DNA of 64,000 bases from Bacillota bacterium. Its GTDB lineage: Bacteria; Bacillota; Clostridia; Christensenellales; Aristaeellaceae. The stretch spans positions 1 through 64,000 of the forward strand of contig JAEYPB010000056.1 in NCBI GenBank assembly GCA_023411175.1, given 5' to 3'. The notes under the pieces were generated by a model. That model ran no database searches, was not told where the DNA came from, and saw only the letters and a program-made list of their open reading frames with translations. Made by a program: the position numbers and the translations under genes. This document shows positions 53,348 through 62,329 of the stretch, in pieces. Each line of letters opens with the position of its first letter. Within the stretch, counting starts at the first letter, position 1.

Positions 53348-55177
53348 TCAATCCTGTGGTTCGCCCTCCAGGATGTATGGTAGCCTGATTTCCACGCGGG
53401 TTCCCCCCTGGCTGCTGGACACCGTGATGCCGTACCGCTCTCCATACAACAGCTTGATGCGGCGGTTTACGTTCGCGCAGCCGATGTGGCCCTCCGCGCC
53501 GCCGTCCGTCAGGATGTACAGCCTGTCCTGCGGAATGCCCTCGCCATTGTCCTCCACGGCATACACGGCGGTGTCGCCCTCTACGTGGCCCTCGATGCGG
53601 ATCACGCACCCGTGGGTTCGGTTTTTGAAGCCGTGCAGGATGGAGTTTTCAACAAAGGGCTGCAGCATCATCTTGGGGACGATGGAGTCGTACATCGCCG
53701 CGTCGATGTCGTAGTAAACGCTGAACGCCCCCTCGCGCTCGTTTTTGATGGCGGCGATGTAGGAGGTCAGCTGATTCAGGTCATTATAAAGGAAAACCAC
53801 GTGTTCCTTGCTGTCGATGGAGTAGCGCAGCACGCTCGAGAGGGACAGAAGGCTCTCCGCCAGCTCATGGTGGCCCGCGTTGTGCAGCGACAGGTAGATC
53901 TTGTTCAGCGAGTTGTACAGGAAGTGTGGGTTGATCTGCATCTCAAGGGACAGGATGGTGGCGTCCTGCTCGCGGCGCTGGATTTCGCCATTCTCCGTCA
54001 TCAGCTTTTCAATCAGGCGGTTCATGGCGGTGATGGACATCGAGATGCGGTCCGCCTCCGAAAGGTTCGCCCGCTGTGCGATGGCGCCCTGGGTGAGGCC
54101 GATGTTCTCCACCATGCGGGCGATGCGCGACACCGGCTGCATGGTGCGCGAGACGAAGAAGAAAATCAAAAGAAGCATCACAAGCGTCGATCCGATCACC
54201 ACGGTCAGCACCAGGAGCAGGTTTTGCTTCGCCGATTGGGTCAGTTCATCCAGAGGCACCATGATGGACGTCGCCCAGCCGTTCGCCGCCGACGTAGACG
54301 AGAGCACCAGATACCGCTTGTCGTTTATCAGATAGGAGCCGGAGGTGCACGTGCCCGGGGCCGGGTTCACATCCGCGAGGAAGGGAAGATCGAGCGGTGC
54401 GCCGTACGCCTGTACGCTGCTGCCCGCGACGGGCCGTCCGCTCGCGTCGGTGACAAAATAGGCGCTGCCGGGGGTGGGCAGCGCATCCCGGAACCCCTGC
54501 GCATACACGTCCGGGCTCAGGTCGATCACCAGCAACGGGCGCTTTTTGGACCGGGGCATGACGGTAATGGCGTCGTTGATGATGACCGATACGTTCAGCT
54601 GCTTGACAAACCGAAACAGCGGCATCCGCTCCACGGCGTGCCTGCGGGCGGTGGCCAGCTTGTCGCTGGAGGCGTCTCCTGCGAGCTCCGTGGCGAGCCA
54701 GTATTGATGGTGGCGCACATCAAGCGCGGGGCGGAAAAGGCCCGACGCGCGAAAGGTGTCGAATTTGTAGCGCGTCAGCCCGTGGTAGGAATAATCCATG
54801 AACGGCGTGAGGATGTTCGCGTCCGTCATAAAGGAGAAGTCGCCCAAGTAGGTGTAGATCAGCCGCTTGAGATCGCGCGACCAGTTGTAGCCCTTGGACC
54901 AGTGGTAGGGCCCCATGTCCTGATCGGGCATCATGAGAAGGAGCCTGTACAGTTCGTTGCTGACGGACAGCTTGTTCGCCTGATCCTGAAGGCGCAAAAG
55001 CCTTGCGTCGATCAGCTCCACATTGCTCAAAAGAACCGTCCGGGTGGTATTCAGCGCGCTTTCGATGTAGCGGTCCGAAGTGTTCCGGTAATAGTACACG
55101 CCGATGAAGGTGGCCTGCAGCGCGACCAGCAGCACAAGGCCGACCATCAGCTGCATGCTCAGGCTGAACCGCTTCAC
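53348..55177 (-). CDS. YesM-type sensor histidine kinase
   Basis: A 609-residue membrane kinase starting at GTG. Segment one is near residues 9-28, a sensor domain of about 270 residues follows, and segment two reads LLVLTVVIGSTLVMLLLIFFFV before a HAMP linker. Phospho-acceptor His418 lies in QINPHFLYNSL, the N-box is PFVENSILHGF and the G-box GHIGCANVNRRI. It starts 1 base after the regulator's stop codon. It likely senses an external oligosaccharide for the adjacent transporter and hydrolases. Confidence 0.94.
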   Translation of the reverse strand: MKRFSLSMQLMVGLVLLVALQATFIGVYYYRNTSDRYIESALNTTRTVLLSNVELIDARLLRLQDQANKLSVSNELYRLLLMMPDQDMGPYHWSKGYNWSRDLKRLIYTYLGDFSFMTDANILTPFMDYSYHGLTRYKFDTFRASGLFRPALDVRHHQYWLATELAGDASSDKLATARRHAVERMPLFRFVKQLNVSVIINDAITVMPRSKKRPLLVIDLSPDVYAQGFRDALPTPGSAYFVTDASGRPVAGSSVQAYGAPLDLPFLADVNPAPGTCTSGSYLINDKRYLVLSSTSAANGWATSIMVPLDELTQSAKQNLLLVLTVVIGSTLVMLLLIFFFVSRTMQPVSRIARMVENIGLTQGAIAQRANLSEADRISMSITAMNRLIEKLMTENGEIQRREQDATILSLEMQINPHFLYNSLNKIYLSLHNAGHHELAESLLSLSSVLRYSIDSKEHVVFLYNDLNQLTSYIAAIKNEREGAFSVYYDIDAAMYDSIVPKMMLQPFVENSILHGFKNRTHGCVIRIEGHVEGDTAVYAVEDNGEGIPQDRLYILTDGGAEGHIGCANVNRRIKLLYGERYGITVSSSQGGTRVEIRLPYILEGEPQD

Positions 55178-55178
55178 A

Positions 55179-56753
55179 TCAATCGCATCCTTTGTTTGGC
55201 ACCGTAATCTGGCGGTACTGGTTGGGCGAGGTGCCCGTGTTTTTCTTGAACACGCGGATGAAGTACCTCACGTCGGCAAACCCCGTCCGCTTGGCGATGT
55301 CGTACACCTTGAGGCCCGAATCCTTGAGCATCTCCTTCGCCTTGTGGATGCGCAGATTGCTCAGGTACTGTACGAAGGTCTGTCCGGTCGTCGTCTTGAA
55401 CAGCGTGCCGAAGTAGCTTGGGCTGAAGTGGAACATCTGGGCGATGCTCTCCTGCGTCAGCGCGTTGTCCCCATAGTTTTCGGCCAGGTAGTCTATGCAG
55501 TGGCTGATGATGCTGACGCTCTTGTTCAGCTGGGACGCCTGTACCACGTCGGCGATGTCCGCGCAGATGGACGCGAACTGCGCGCCAAATGCCGAGAGGT
55601 AGGCCGCATACTCGCTCATCTCGCGCAGCCGCTCGTCGAAGGCCTTGTGCGCGCTGATGGGCATGCTGCCGGAAAGGCTGTTTAAAAGCTCCGCCAGCCC
55701 CGTGTGCAGCGAAAAGATCATCCGCTGCGGCGGCATCCACGGCGGCCGCGACATGGCGTCGATCAGCGCGCCGGCTTCCGCCGCGGCGCAGCCGGGATTG
55801 CCCTCCCGGATCGCGGCGTGAATGCGGTCCATCTGAGCGCCGTCCATGGCCCGGCCGGTGTCGATGGAGATGGATTCCGGGGTGATGACGGAAAACGGCT
55901 TGGAGTAGAACGCAAACGCGGACAGGGTTTGCGTTTGATGGTAGCACCTGAGCGGGCTTTGCAGCATCGACGGCGCGGGGCCTGAAATCGTGGCGCTCAG
56001 GAAGATGCCGGTGCGCAGCGCGACGTCCTGCAGGCAGTCTCGAAGGAACGGGCAGAACTCCTGCTCAGGCGCATCGCTTCGCGTCTGAAACAATACGGAG
56101 ATGATTTCGCTGCCGGACAGAAACGTCAGGCTCTGCCCGTGCGGCGCATACCAGCTTTCGATGATTCCCCTGAGGTCTCGCACAAGCGACGCGCTGGCGT
56201 GCTGGTAGAATTGGTGCTGCTCCGGCGTACCCGGCATGGGGCGGAGCAATATCAGCCTGCCCGGCGTATCCAGCGGCAGCTTCAGCTGCTCCGCGAGGCT
56301 CGGTGCGTAGTTCGCCGGATCGCGCAGCCAGCGGCTCAGCGCCGAGAGCATGTACACGCCCTGCGCGGCGCCGGGTGCGGGCGCTTCGAGGCTGCCGCCC
56401 TGGGCATGCTCCACGATGGCGCGCACAGAATCCATCGAATAGGGTTTGACGATGTAGTCGAACACGCCCAGCCGGATCGCCCGCTGGGCGTAGGGGAAGT
56501 GGTCGTAGGCGCTCAGGATGACCACGCAAAGGTTGCCGTAGCGTTTTCGGATGCGCTCCAGCATGTCCAGCCCATCCATGCCGGGCATGCGGATATCCAG
56601 AAAAATCAGGTCGGGCAGCTGCTCGGAGAGCAGCGCGAAGCCCTGCTCCGCGTCGCCCGCCACCTGAATCTGCATTCCGGAGTCGATGGTGCGCAGCGCA
56701 TTTGTCAGACCCTCGCGGCTCTCCCACTCATCCTCCACAATCAAAACGCGCAT
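55179..56753 (-). CDS. YesN-type response regulator with AraC DNA-binding domain
   Basis: A 524-residue regulator. The receiver (1-120) has phospho-acceptor Asp53 in FLDIRMPGMDG and Lys in IVKPYS. A long middle region of about 290 residues has no recognised domain. The C-terminal AraC domain has LTQESIAQMFHFSPSYFGTLFK, noted as IAQMFHFSPSYFGTLF, and VYDIAKRTGFADVRYF. ATG 56753 follows AAGGGG. It is divergent from the GH32-like gene and probably activates that promoter and the one at 53285. Confidence 0.94.
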   Translation of the reverse strand: MRVLIVEDEWESREGLTNALRTIDSGMQIQVAGDAEQGFALLSEQLPDLIFLDIRMPGMDGLDMLERIRKRYGNLCVVILSAYDHFPYAQRAIRLGVFDYIVKPYSMDSVRAIVEHAQGGSLEAPAPGAAQGVYMLSALSRWLRDPANYAPSLAEQLKLPLDTPGRLILLRPMPGTPEQHQFYQHASASLVRDLRGIIESWYAPHGQSLTFLSGSEIISVLFQTRSDAPEQEFCPFLRDCLQDVALRTGIFLSATISGPAPSMLQSPLRCYHQTQTLSAFAFYSKPFSVITPESISIDTGRAMDGAQMDRIHAAIREGNPGCAAAEAGALIDAMSRPPWMPPQRMIFSLHTGLAELLNSLSGSMPISAHKAFDERLREMSEYAAYLSAFGAQFASICADIADVVQASQLNKSVSIISHCIDYLAENYGDNALTQESIAQMFHFSPSYFGTLFKTTTGQTFVQYLSNLRIHKAKEMLKDSGLKVYDIAKRTGFADVRYFIRVFKKNTGTSPNQYRQITVPNKGCD

Positions 56754-56786
56754 TTTTATCCCCTTGCCCTCTTTTTGCGCAGGTTG

Positions 56787-56815
56787 ATTATAGCACACGA
56801 CATGCGTTCCAACAA
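56787..56815 (-). promoter_or_regulatory. Promoter of the YesN/YesM pair
   Basis: On the minus strand TTGTTG (56810-56815), a 17-base spacer and a perfect TATAAT (56787-56792). Confidence 0.68.
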
Positions 56816-56866
56816 TAAATACGCGAACAGACTGATGAATCGTCTACAAATATGGAAAAAGTGCAA

Positions 56867-56895
56867 TAGATATTCGCGGGGAGTCACCTTATAAT
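56867..56895 (+). promoter_or_regulatory. Promoter of the GH32-type hydrolase pair
   Basis: TAGATA (56867-56872), a 17-base spacer and a perfect TATAAT (56890-56895). The poor -35 box suggests activator dependence. Because the -10 box covers the in-frame ATG at 56894, that ATG cannot be the start. Confidence 0.7.
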
Positions 56896-56929
56896 GGAAA
56901 ACAAGCTGGCAGAGGAGGATTCATCCACC

Positions 56930-58330
56930 ATGAAGCATGTGTTCTACAAGCCCCCGGTCGGCTGGGCCGGCGACTTCATCCCGTTCTACCATGACGGCGC
57001 GTTTCAGCTGTTCTACCTGCGCGACATCCGCACCGCCCGCGGACACTTTGACGGGATCCCGTGGTTCCGCGTCTCGACGCGCGACTTTGTCGACTTTGAG
57101 GATCGCGGGCTGATGATCGAGCCGGGCGGCTACGACGAACAGGACCTGTGCATCTACACCGGTTCCGCAATCGAAAAGGGCGGACGCGTGTACATTTTCT
57201 ATACCGGCCACAACCCGCGCATGCGCTCCAAGGGCAGGCCCGAGCAGGGTGTGATGGTCGCGGTCAGCGACGACGGCATGAAGACCTTCCAAAAGCTGCC
57301 GGGCTGCATGTTCTCGCCGGAAGGCTACGAGGACCACGACTGGCGGGATCCGTTCGTGTGGCTGGAGGAGAGCGACGGGCTGTACCACATGGCGCTCGCC
57401 GCCCGCTCTGCCGAAGGCCACGCCACGCGCCGGGGGCTGACGGCCCACCTCACCAGCCCCGACCTCGAAAACTGGCGCATCGAGGCGCCGCTGTGGGCGC
57501 CGGAGAGCTACTACACCCACGAATGCCCCGACGTGTTCAGGATTGGGGACTGGTACTACCTCTTGTTCTCCGAGTTTACCGACAGCTGCCGCACACGCTA
57601 CGTGATGAGCCGTTCGCTTCAGGGCCCGTGGATTTCGCCCGTGGACGACGTGTTCGACACCCGCGCCTTCTACGCCGCCAAGACCGCCACCGACGGCAAA
57701 GCGCGCTACCTGTTCGGCTGGAATCCCACCCGCGTCGACGGCGACGACACCAAGGATTTCCACTGGGGCGGCAACCTGGTCGTGCACGAGCTGTTCCAGC
57801 GCGAGGACGGCTCGCTGGGCGTCAAGGAGCCGGACAGCATCCGAGCCGCGTGGGGCGGCGGAAGCCCGGCGCAGTTCGGCGGCGCGGACAGCGTCTCTCT
57901 CGACTGCCCCGACCGCATGGCCACCGCTTTTCTGGACGCGCCCTGCCCCGATCGGTTCCGGCTGGAGATGGACGTCACGTTTGCCGATAAGACCCGCATA
58001 TTCGGGCTGATGCTCCGGGCCGATCGGGAGGCCGATACCGCCTACGGGTTCAAGTTCTATCCGGCAATGAGCCGGCTCGCGTTCGACGCGCTGCCGGAGC
58101 CGATCTGGAATTCGCTCCGAACGCGCGGGCTGGATCGATTGCTGCCGATGGAGCCGGACGCGCCGATGCATCTTTCGCTGGTCGTGGACGGCACGATGGC
58201 GACCTTGTACGCAGACGGCAATGTGGCGCTGACCACGCGCATGTACAACTACAGCGGACAGTCGCTGGGGATCTTCGCGCAGCACGGCGCCGTCAAATTT
58301 GAAAATATCCGCATCAGTACCGGCTTTTGA
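56930..58330 (+). CDS. GH32-superfamily hydrolase with variant nucleophile motif
   Basis: A 466-residue five-bladed propeller enzyme with a C-terminal beta-sandwich. The nucleophile motif is not WINDPNG but GWAGDFIPF (Asp15), while HDWRDPF (Asp about 140) and HECPDVF (Glu about 198) supply the transition-state Asp and acid/base. There is no signal peptide, so it acts in the cytosol. ATG 56930 is used because the promoter's -10 box covers the earlier ATG, and an AGAGGAGGA site lies at 56911-56919. It is coupled to a canonical GH32 gene 24 bases downstream. A fructan or related furanoside substrate is inferred. Confidence 0.82.
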   Translation: MKHVFYKPPVGWAGDFIPFYHDGAFQLFYLRDIRTARGHFDGIPWFRVSTRDFVDFEDRGLMIEPGGYDEQDLCIYTGSAIEKGGRVYIFYTGHNPRMRSKGRPEQGVMVAVSDDGMKTFQKLPGCMFSPEGYEDHDWRDPFVWLEESDGLYHMALAARSAEGHATRRGLTAHLTSPDLENWRIEAPLWAPESYYTHECPDVFRIGDWYYLLFSEFTDSCRTRYVMSRSLQGPWISPVDDVFDTRAFYAAKTATDGKARYLFGWNPTRVDGDDTKDFHWGGNLVVHELFQREDGSLGVKEPDSIRAAWGGGSPAQFGGADSVSLDCPDRMATAFLDAPCPDRFRLEMDVTFADKTRIFGLMLRADREADTAYGFKFYPAMSRLAFDALPEPIWNSLRTRGLDRLLPMEPDAPMHLSLVVDGTMATLYADGNVALTTRMYNYSGQSLGIFAQHGAVKFENIRISTGF

Positions 58331-58354
58331 CAATCAACTGAAGGAGGTGTCGAC

Positions 58355-59701
58355 ATGGCCACGAAGGGACGGCGAAACTACCGCCCGGCGCTGCACTTTA
58401 CGCCGAAGAAGGCATGGATCAACGACCCCAATGGGCTGTGCAAGCGAGGGGATACCTATCACCTGTTCGCGCAGCACTACCCCGACGATACGGTCTGGGG
58501 GCCGATGCACTGGCTGCACGCCACTTCGAAGGACCTGATCCACTGGGAGGAAGTGGGCATCGCGCTGGCGCCGGATGCGCTGGGCCTGATCTTCTCCGGC
58601 AGCGCCGTCGTGGACGCGGACAACACCGCAGGGTTCGGCGCGGGCGCGCTGATCGCGATGTACACCAGCCACGGCGAGTGCGAGCAGCAGTCGATCGCAG
58701 GCGCACCGGACGGAATCAATTTCGTCAAGTACGAGGGAAACCCGGTCATTCCGAACCCCGGTCTCAAGGATTTCCGGGACCCAAAGGTGTTCAAAAACCC
58801 GGTGCTGGGCGGTTGGAGCTGCGCCATCGCCGCGGGCGACCGCGTGGCGTTCTACCACTCCACCGATCTTAAAAACTGGGCGCGCACGGGCGACTTCGGC
58901 TCGACGGAGAACAGGCTGGGCACGATCTTTGAATGCCCCGACGTGTTTCCGGTCAAGGCGCCGGACGGGCGCGAAGTGTGGGTGCTCATCGCCAGCATGA
59001 TCCAGGCGCCCACGGACGGCGGCCACCGCACGCAGTACTTCCTGGGCGAATTCGACGGCCATACCTTCCGCCAGACCGTGCCGATGCCCGAGCCGGTTCT
59101 GCTGGACATAGGCTACGACAACTACGCTTCGGTTTCCTTTTTTGGCGCGGAGAATCCGACCATCCTCGGGTGGGGCACAAGCTGGGTGTACGCGCGGGAG
59201 GAGCCCACGACCGATTACTGCGGCTGCATGACGCTGGCGCGGACGTTGACGCTCCGGGATACGCCCGCAGGGCTCAGGCTGTGCCAGCAGCCGGTGCTCC
59301 CGGTCGTTTCCGGAGAGGCGGCCATTGCGGACGGCGGCGCGCTGCCGGGTGAAGTGTTCCTGTTGAAGATCCGATCGGAAGGCGCTTTCTCCGCCAGATT
59401 TGAAAACGCCAAGGGCGAGTCCTTCGCATTCGGGCTGGATGAAAACGGGCAGTTCTTCACGGACCGGGCGAAGGCGGGCGAAGACGGATTCAACCCGCTG
59501 TACGCGACACCGCTGTTCCAGCGGACGCAGGCGGCCCGGCTCGTGAACGGCCCGGTGGAGATGACGGTGGTCTTCGACAGGAGCATCTGCGAATTGTTCG
59601 CGGACGACGGGCTCTACGCGAATTCGACGCTGATGTTCCCGACGGCGCCCTATGAAACGCTTTCTCTATGCGGCGCGACGGCGACCATCGCGAAGCTCTG
59701 A
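58355..59701 (+). CDS. GH32 beta-fructosidase (invertase/fructan hydrolase type)
   Basis: A 448-residue glycoside hydrolase that releases fructose from sucrose or fructo-oligosaccharides. The WINDPNG nucleophile motif is at residues 21-27 (Asp24), FRDPKVF near residue 138 gives the RDP motif and FECPDVF near residue 193 the acid/base Glu. A C-terminal beta-sandwich with ICELFADDG completes the fold. No signal peptide is present. A very strong AAGGAGGTG site precedes the ATG. It ends the operon, with a terminator 75 bases downstream. Confidence 0.94.
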   Translation: MATKGRRNYRPALHFTPKKAWINDPNGLCKRGDTYHLFAQHYPDDTVWGPMHWLHATSKDLIHWEEVGIALAPDALGLIFSGSAVVDADNTAGFGAGALIAMYTSHGECEQQSIAGAPDGINFVKYEGNPVIPNPGLKDFRDPKVFKNPVLGGWSCAIAAGDRVAFYHSTDLKNWARTGDFGSTENRLGTIFECPDVFPVKAPDGREVWVLIASMIQAPTDGGHRTQYFLGEFDGHTFRQTVPMPEPVLLDIGYDNYASVSFFGAENPTILGWGTSWVYAREEPTTDYCGCMTLARTLTLRDTPAGLRLCQQPVLPVVSGEAAIADGGALPGEVFLLKIRSEGAFSARFENAKGESFAFGLDENGQFFTDRAKAGEDGFNPLYATPLFQRTQAARLVNGPVEMTVVFDRSICELFADDGLYANSTLMFPTAPYETLSLCGATATIAKL

Positions 59702-59774
59702 ACTCGTCGCGGGTAGGCGGCGAAAACTCCTGACTTCTGATAATCGGGCTCAGCTTGCCATCCGATTGTCTTAA

Positions 59775-59820
59775 AAAGGCTGCCATCAGGTTTGAAGCAA
59801 ATCTGATGGCAGCCTTTCTG
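59775..59820 (+). terminator. Rho-independent terminator after GH32 genes
   Basis: AAAGGCTGCCATCAG (59775-59789) pairs perfectly with 59803-59817, and TTTG/CAAA can extend it inwards. TTTCTG closes the stem. Confidence 0.88.
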
Positions 59821-60011
59821 CTTGATACCAGCAGAGTATAAACCCGTCTATCAAGGCTCAGGGAGAATGGTCTAGGCCCTTTGCCGCCAGCGATATTTTT
59901 TGAAAAGAAGAAGGAAATTATCGGGTGACATAGAATTAATAGATCATTACCTATCCTACCACATGACCACAGATCAGGTTTCCGTTCATTCAATCGGGAG
60001 GTGTTGCCCGA
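59821..60011 (+). other. Upstream region of the GntR gene
   Basis: No gene. The stretch 59895-59960 is A/T-rich and probably holds the promoter, but I cannot define convincing boxes. Confidence 0.35.
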
Positions 60012-60782
60012 GTGAAGCCGATCAAGTCCATCCACCGGGTCATGCTGCATTCCAAAGCGTCGGAAGCCATCGCGGAATACATCGAGGATAACCGCTTGTC
60101 GCCCGGAGACAGGCTGCCCAGCGAGCGTTCGCTGGCCGAACAGCTCAATATCGGCCGAAACTCTGTTCGGGAAGCGCTCAGATCCCTTGAGACGAACGGG
60201 ATCATCGAGGTGCGAAATGGGCTGGGCGCCTTTGTCTGCGAGAAAAAAACCAGTTCCGCCATCAACATAAGGCTCAACAAGACGCGCAACAACCTTCTGG
60301 AGTTGTTGGAAACGCGGTACGCGCTGGAGCTGCACGCCATCGAGCTGTGCATCCGAAACATCACGGACGAGGAGATCTTAAGGGCGGGGGCCTTCCTTGA
60401 AGAATCGAAACGGTCGATCCAGCAGAACCTCGCCGATCAGCACCCGCCGGACGCGGCCTTTCACCGGGTCATTTACACCGCCACCCGAAACCGGACGCTC
60501 TGCGAGCTGCTCATCCAGGTCGATATGCTGATGACCGAAATTTGGTCTACGCTCCAAGGAAACGAAAACATGCATTTGGCCACGCTGCCGTTTCATGAGG
60601 CGCTATACGAAGCGCTGAAGGAGCGGTCGCTGCGCAAGGCGCAGCAGGCCGTGGTCGACAACTTGCGCACCGGCGCCGAATTCATCCTGTCCGCGAAGTC
60701 GACCGATCGTCAGATGGATCTGAAACGGTATGAGCCCTACCTGGTTTTACGAAAAGAAGGAGAAGCGCACGACAACCCTTGA
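60012..60782 (+). CDS. GntR-family regulator, FadR subfamily
   Basis: A 256-residue regulator starting at GTG. The winged helix (about 10-75) includes PGDRLPSERSLAEQLNIGRNSVREALR, noted as LPSERSLAEQLNIGRNSV, and the all-helical FCD domain (about 95-235) has the metal-binding pattern with DAAFHRVIY and PFHEALYEAL. A GGGAGG site lies upstream. It precedes a CUT1 transporter in the same direction, 143 bases away, and probably controls it in response to a sugar acid or sugar phosphate. Confidence 0.93.
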   Translation: MKPIKSIHRVMLHSKASEAIAEYIEDNRLSPGDRLPSERSLAEQLNIGRNSVREALRSLETNGIIEVRNGLGAFVCEKKTSSAINIRLNKTRNNLLELLETRYALELHAIELCIRNITDEEILRAGAFLEESKRSIQQNLADQHPPDAAFHRVIYTATRNRTLCELLIQVDMLMTEIWSTLQGNENMHLATLPFHEALYEALKERSLRKAQQAVVDNLRTGAEFILSAKSTDRQMDLKRYEPYLVLRKEGEAHDNP

Positions 60783-60925
60783 CAATATGAATGCAGCCGC
60801 GTGCGAGCATTGCACCGCTCAACGCGGTCATCCCGCCGTGTATCTCAACTCGCTGCACTCATGCTGTAAAACCGGCTCTGACTTCCCGGCGCGGGAAGAG
60901 CAAATATATTGTAGGAGGGAAACCC

Positions 60926-62215
60926 ATGAAACGGAGAACCCGGATCGTGCCCCTGTGGGTAGTCGTCCTGATGCTGCTGACGGCCTTCGGAGGCGCGACG
61001 AACGCCCTGGCCGAGGCGGACATCACGCTGCGCATGGTTGAATCGCTGACCAGCCCATCGCGCACCGAGCTTCTACGCGCTCAGTTGGATGCGTTTGAGG
61101 CTGCGAACCCGGGCATCAAGGTGGAGCTGATTTCCCCGCCGCTGACCGACGCCGACAACAAGATCGCGCAGATGCTGATGAACCAGCAGCCGCTGGACGT
61201 GCTGGAAGTCCGCGACCACACGGCGGCGCAGTTCATCAACAACAAGTGGATCGCCAACATGGATGAGTACATCACAGGTTGGGCCGAGTATGAAGGCCTG
61301 AAGCCCATCGCCAAGACCGATATTTCCGCCATTGGCGGAGCCTCCTACCTGATCCCCTACGGCTTCTATCAGCGCTGCGTGTACTACAACACCAAGTATT
61401 TTGAAGAGGCCGGGCTGACCCCGCCCCGCACCATGGGCGAATTGTACGAAACCGCCAAGGCGCTGACCAACCCCGCGGTCAACCGCTACGGCTATTCGTT
61501 CCGCGGCGCCGCGGGCGGACACTGGTATGCCGAGATGCACATTCAGGCCAATCTGGGCAACAAGGTGGATCCCTCCTGCGCCTTCTACACGACCGACGGC
61601 GCGACGATCTTCTCCCAGCCGGAAGCGCTGGACGCGATGAAGTATTACATTAACCTGTACAACGACTGCTCCGCGCCTGACTCGCTCAACTGGAGCTACG
61701 CGGAAATGGTTGAGGCCTTCGTCAGCGGCGTCACGGCCATCCTGATCCAGGACCCCGAAGTCATCGCGACTTGCGAGGAGCGCATGGAGCCGGGCACCTG
61801 GAGCACTTCGGTGCTGCCCGTCGGCGACGAAACCGGCATCTCCTTCGGGCCGATGGGGTATGCGGGCTGGGGCATGACCGCTTACTCCGAGCACAAGGAC
61901 GAGGCGTGGAAGCTGATCTCCTACCTGTGCGGCATCGAGGCGAATACGGCCTTCTGCAAGGCCAACTCGCTCCTGCCCATTCACGAGGCCGCCCAACAGG
62001 ATCCCTTCTTCTCCGCGCCGGTGTATGCCGCCTACGCTGAAATGGCCGCGGACACCGCGACCTGGGCAAGCGCGGTCGCACCGCAGTCCTTTGCGGGCTG
62101 GGGTGAGTTCAACAACTTTGCCAACGCCGATCTGCAGAAGATGCTCAGCGGCTCCCTCTCTCCCGAAGATCTTCTGGCCAAGTGGGATGCCTACTGGCTG
62201 GCGCAGAAGACCTGA
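60926..62215 (+). CDS. Extracellular solute-binding protein, family 1 (CUT1)
   Basis: A 429-residue exported binding protein. The signal peptide (MKRRTRIVPLWVVVLMLLT) ends in ALA before E-A-D, with no lipobox cysteine. RAQLDAFEAANPGIKVEL and YYNTKYFEEAGLTPPRTM are typical of the family. ATG 60926 has a TAGGAGGG site; in-frame sequence upstream has no coding character. It is followed by a strong stem-loop and the MalF-type permease. Confidence 0.93.
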   Translation: MKRRTRIVPLWVVVLMLLTAFGGATNALAEADITLRMVESLTSPSRTELLRAQLDAFEAANPGIKVELISPPLTDADNKIAQMLMNQQPLDVLEVRDHTAAQFINNKWIANMDEYITGWAEYEGLKPIAKTDISAIGGASYLIPYGFYQRCVYYNTKYFEEAGLTPPRTMGELYETAKALTNPAVNRYGYSFRGAAGGHWYAEMHIQANLGNKVDPSCAFYTTDGATIFSQPEALDAMKYYINLYNDCSAPDSLNWSYAEMVEAFVSGVTAILIQDPEVIATCEERMEPGTWSTSVLPVGDETGISFGPMGYAGWGMTAYSEHKDEAWKLISYLCGIEANTAFCKANSLLPIHEAAQQDPFFSAPVYAAYAEMAADTATWASAVAPQSFAGWGEFNNFANADLQKMLSGSLSPEDLLAKWDAYWLAQKT

Positions 62216-62232
62216 GCCTGATTGAAGACGAT

Positions 62233-62268
62233 GCCGCGCCGGGCCGCCTTCCCGCGGACCGGCGCGGC
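62233..62268 (+). other. Intercistronic stem-loop after binding-protein gene
   Basis: GCCGCGCCGG (62233-62242) pairs perfectly with CCGGCGCGGC (62259-62268) around a 16-base loop. No T tract follows. Confidence 0.75.
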
Positions 62269-62329
62269 GGAACTCCCCGCAAGGGCGTCATCCCCGTGGT
62301 GTCATTCTTTGACCGGAGGTGCAACCGCC

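Noticed and set aside
53486..55207. Long plus-strand open frame of over 570 codons
   Set aside because: It is antisense to the YesM kinase, which has all catalytic motifs; no domain is visible in the shadow frame.
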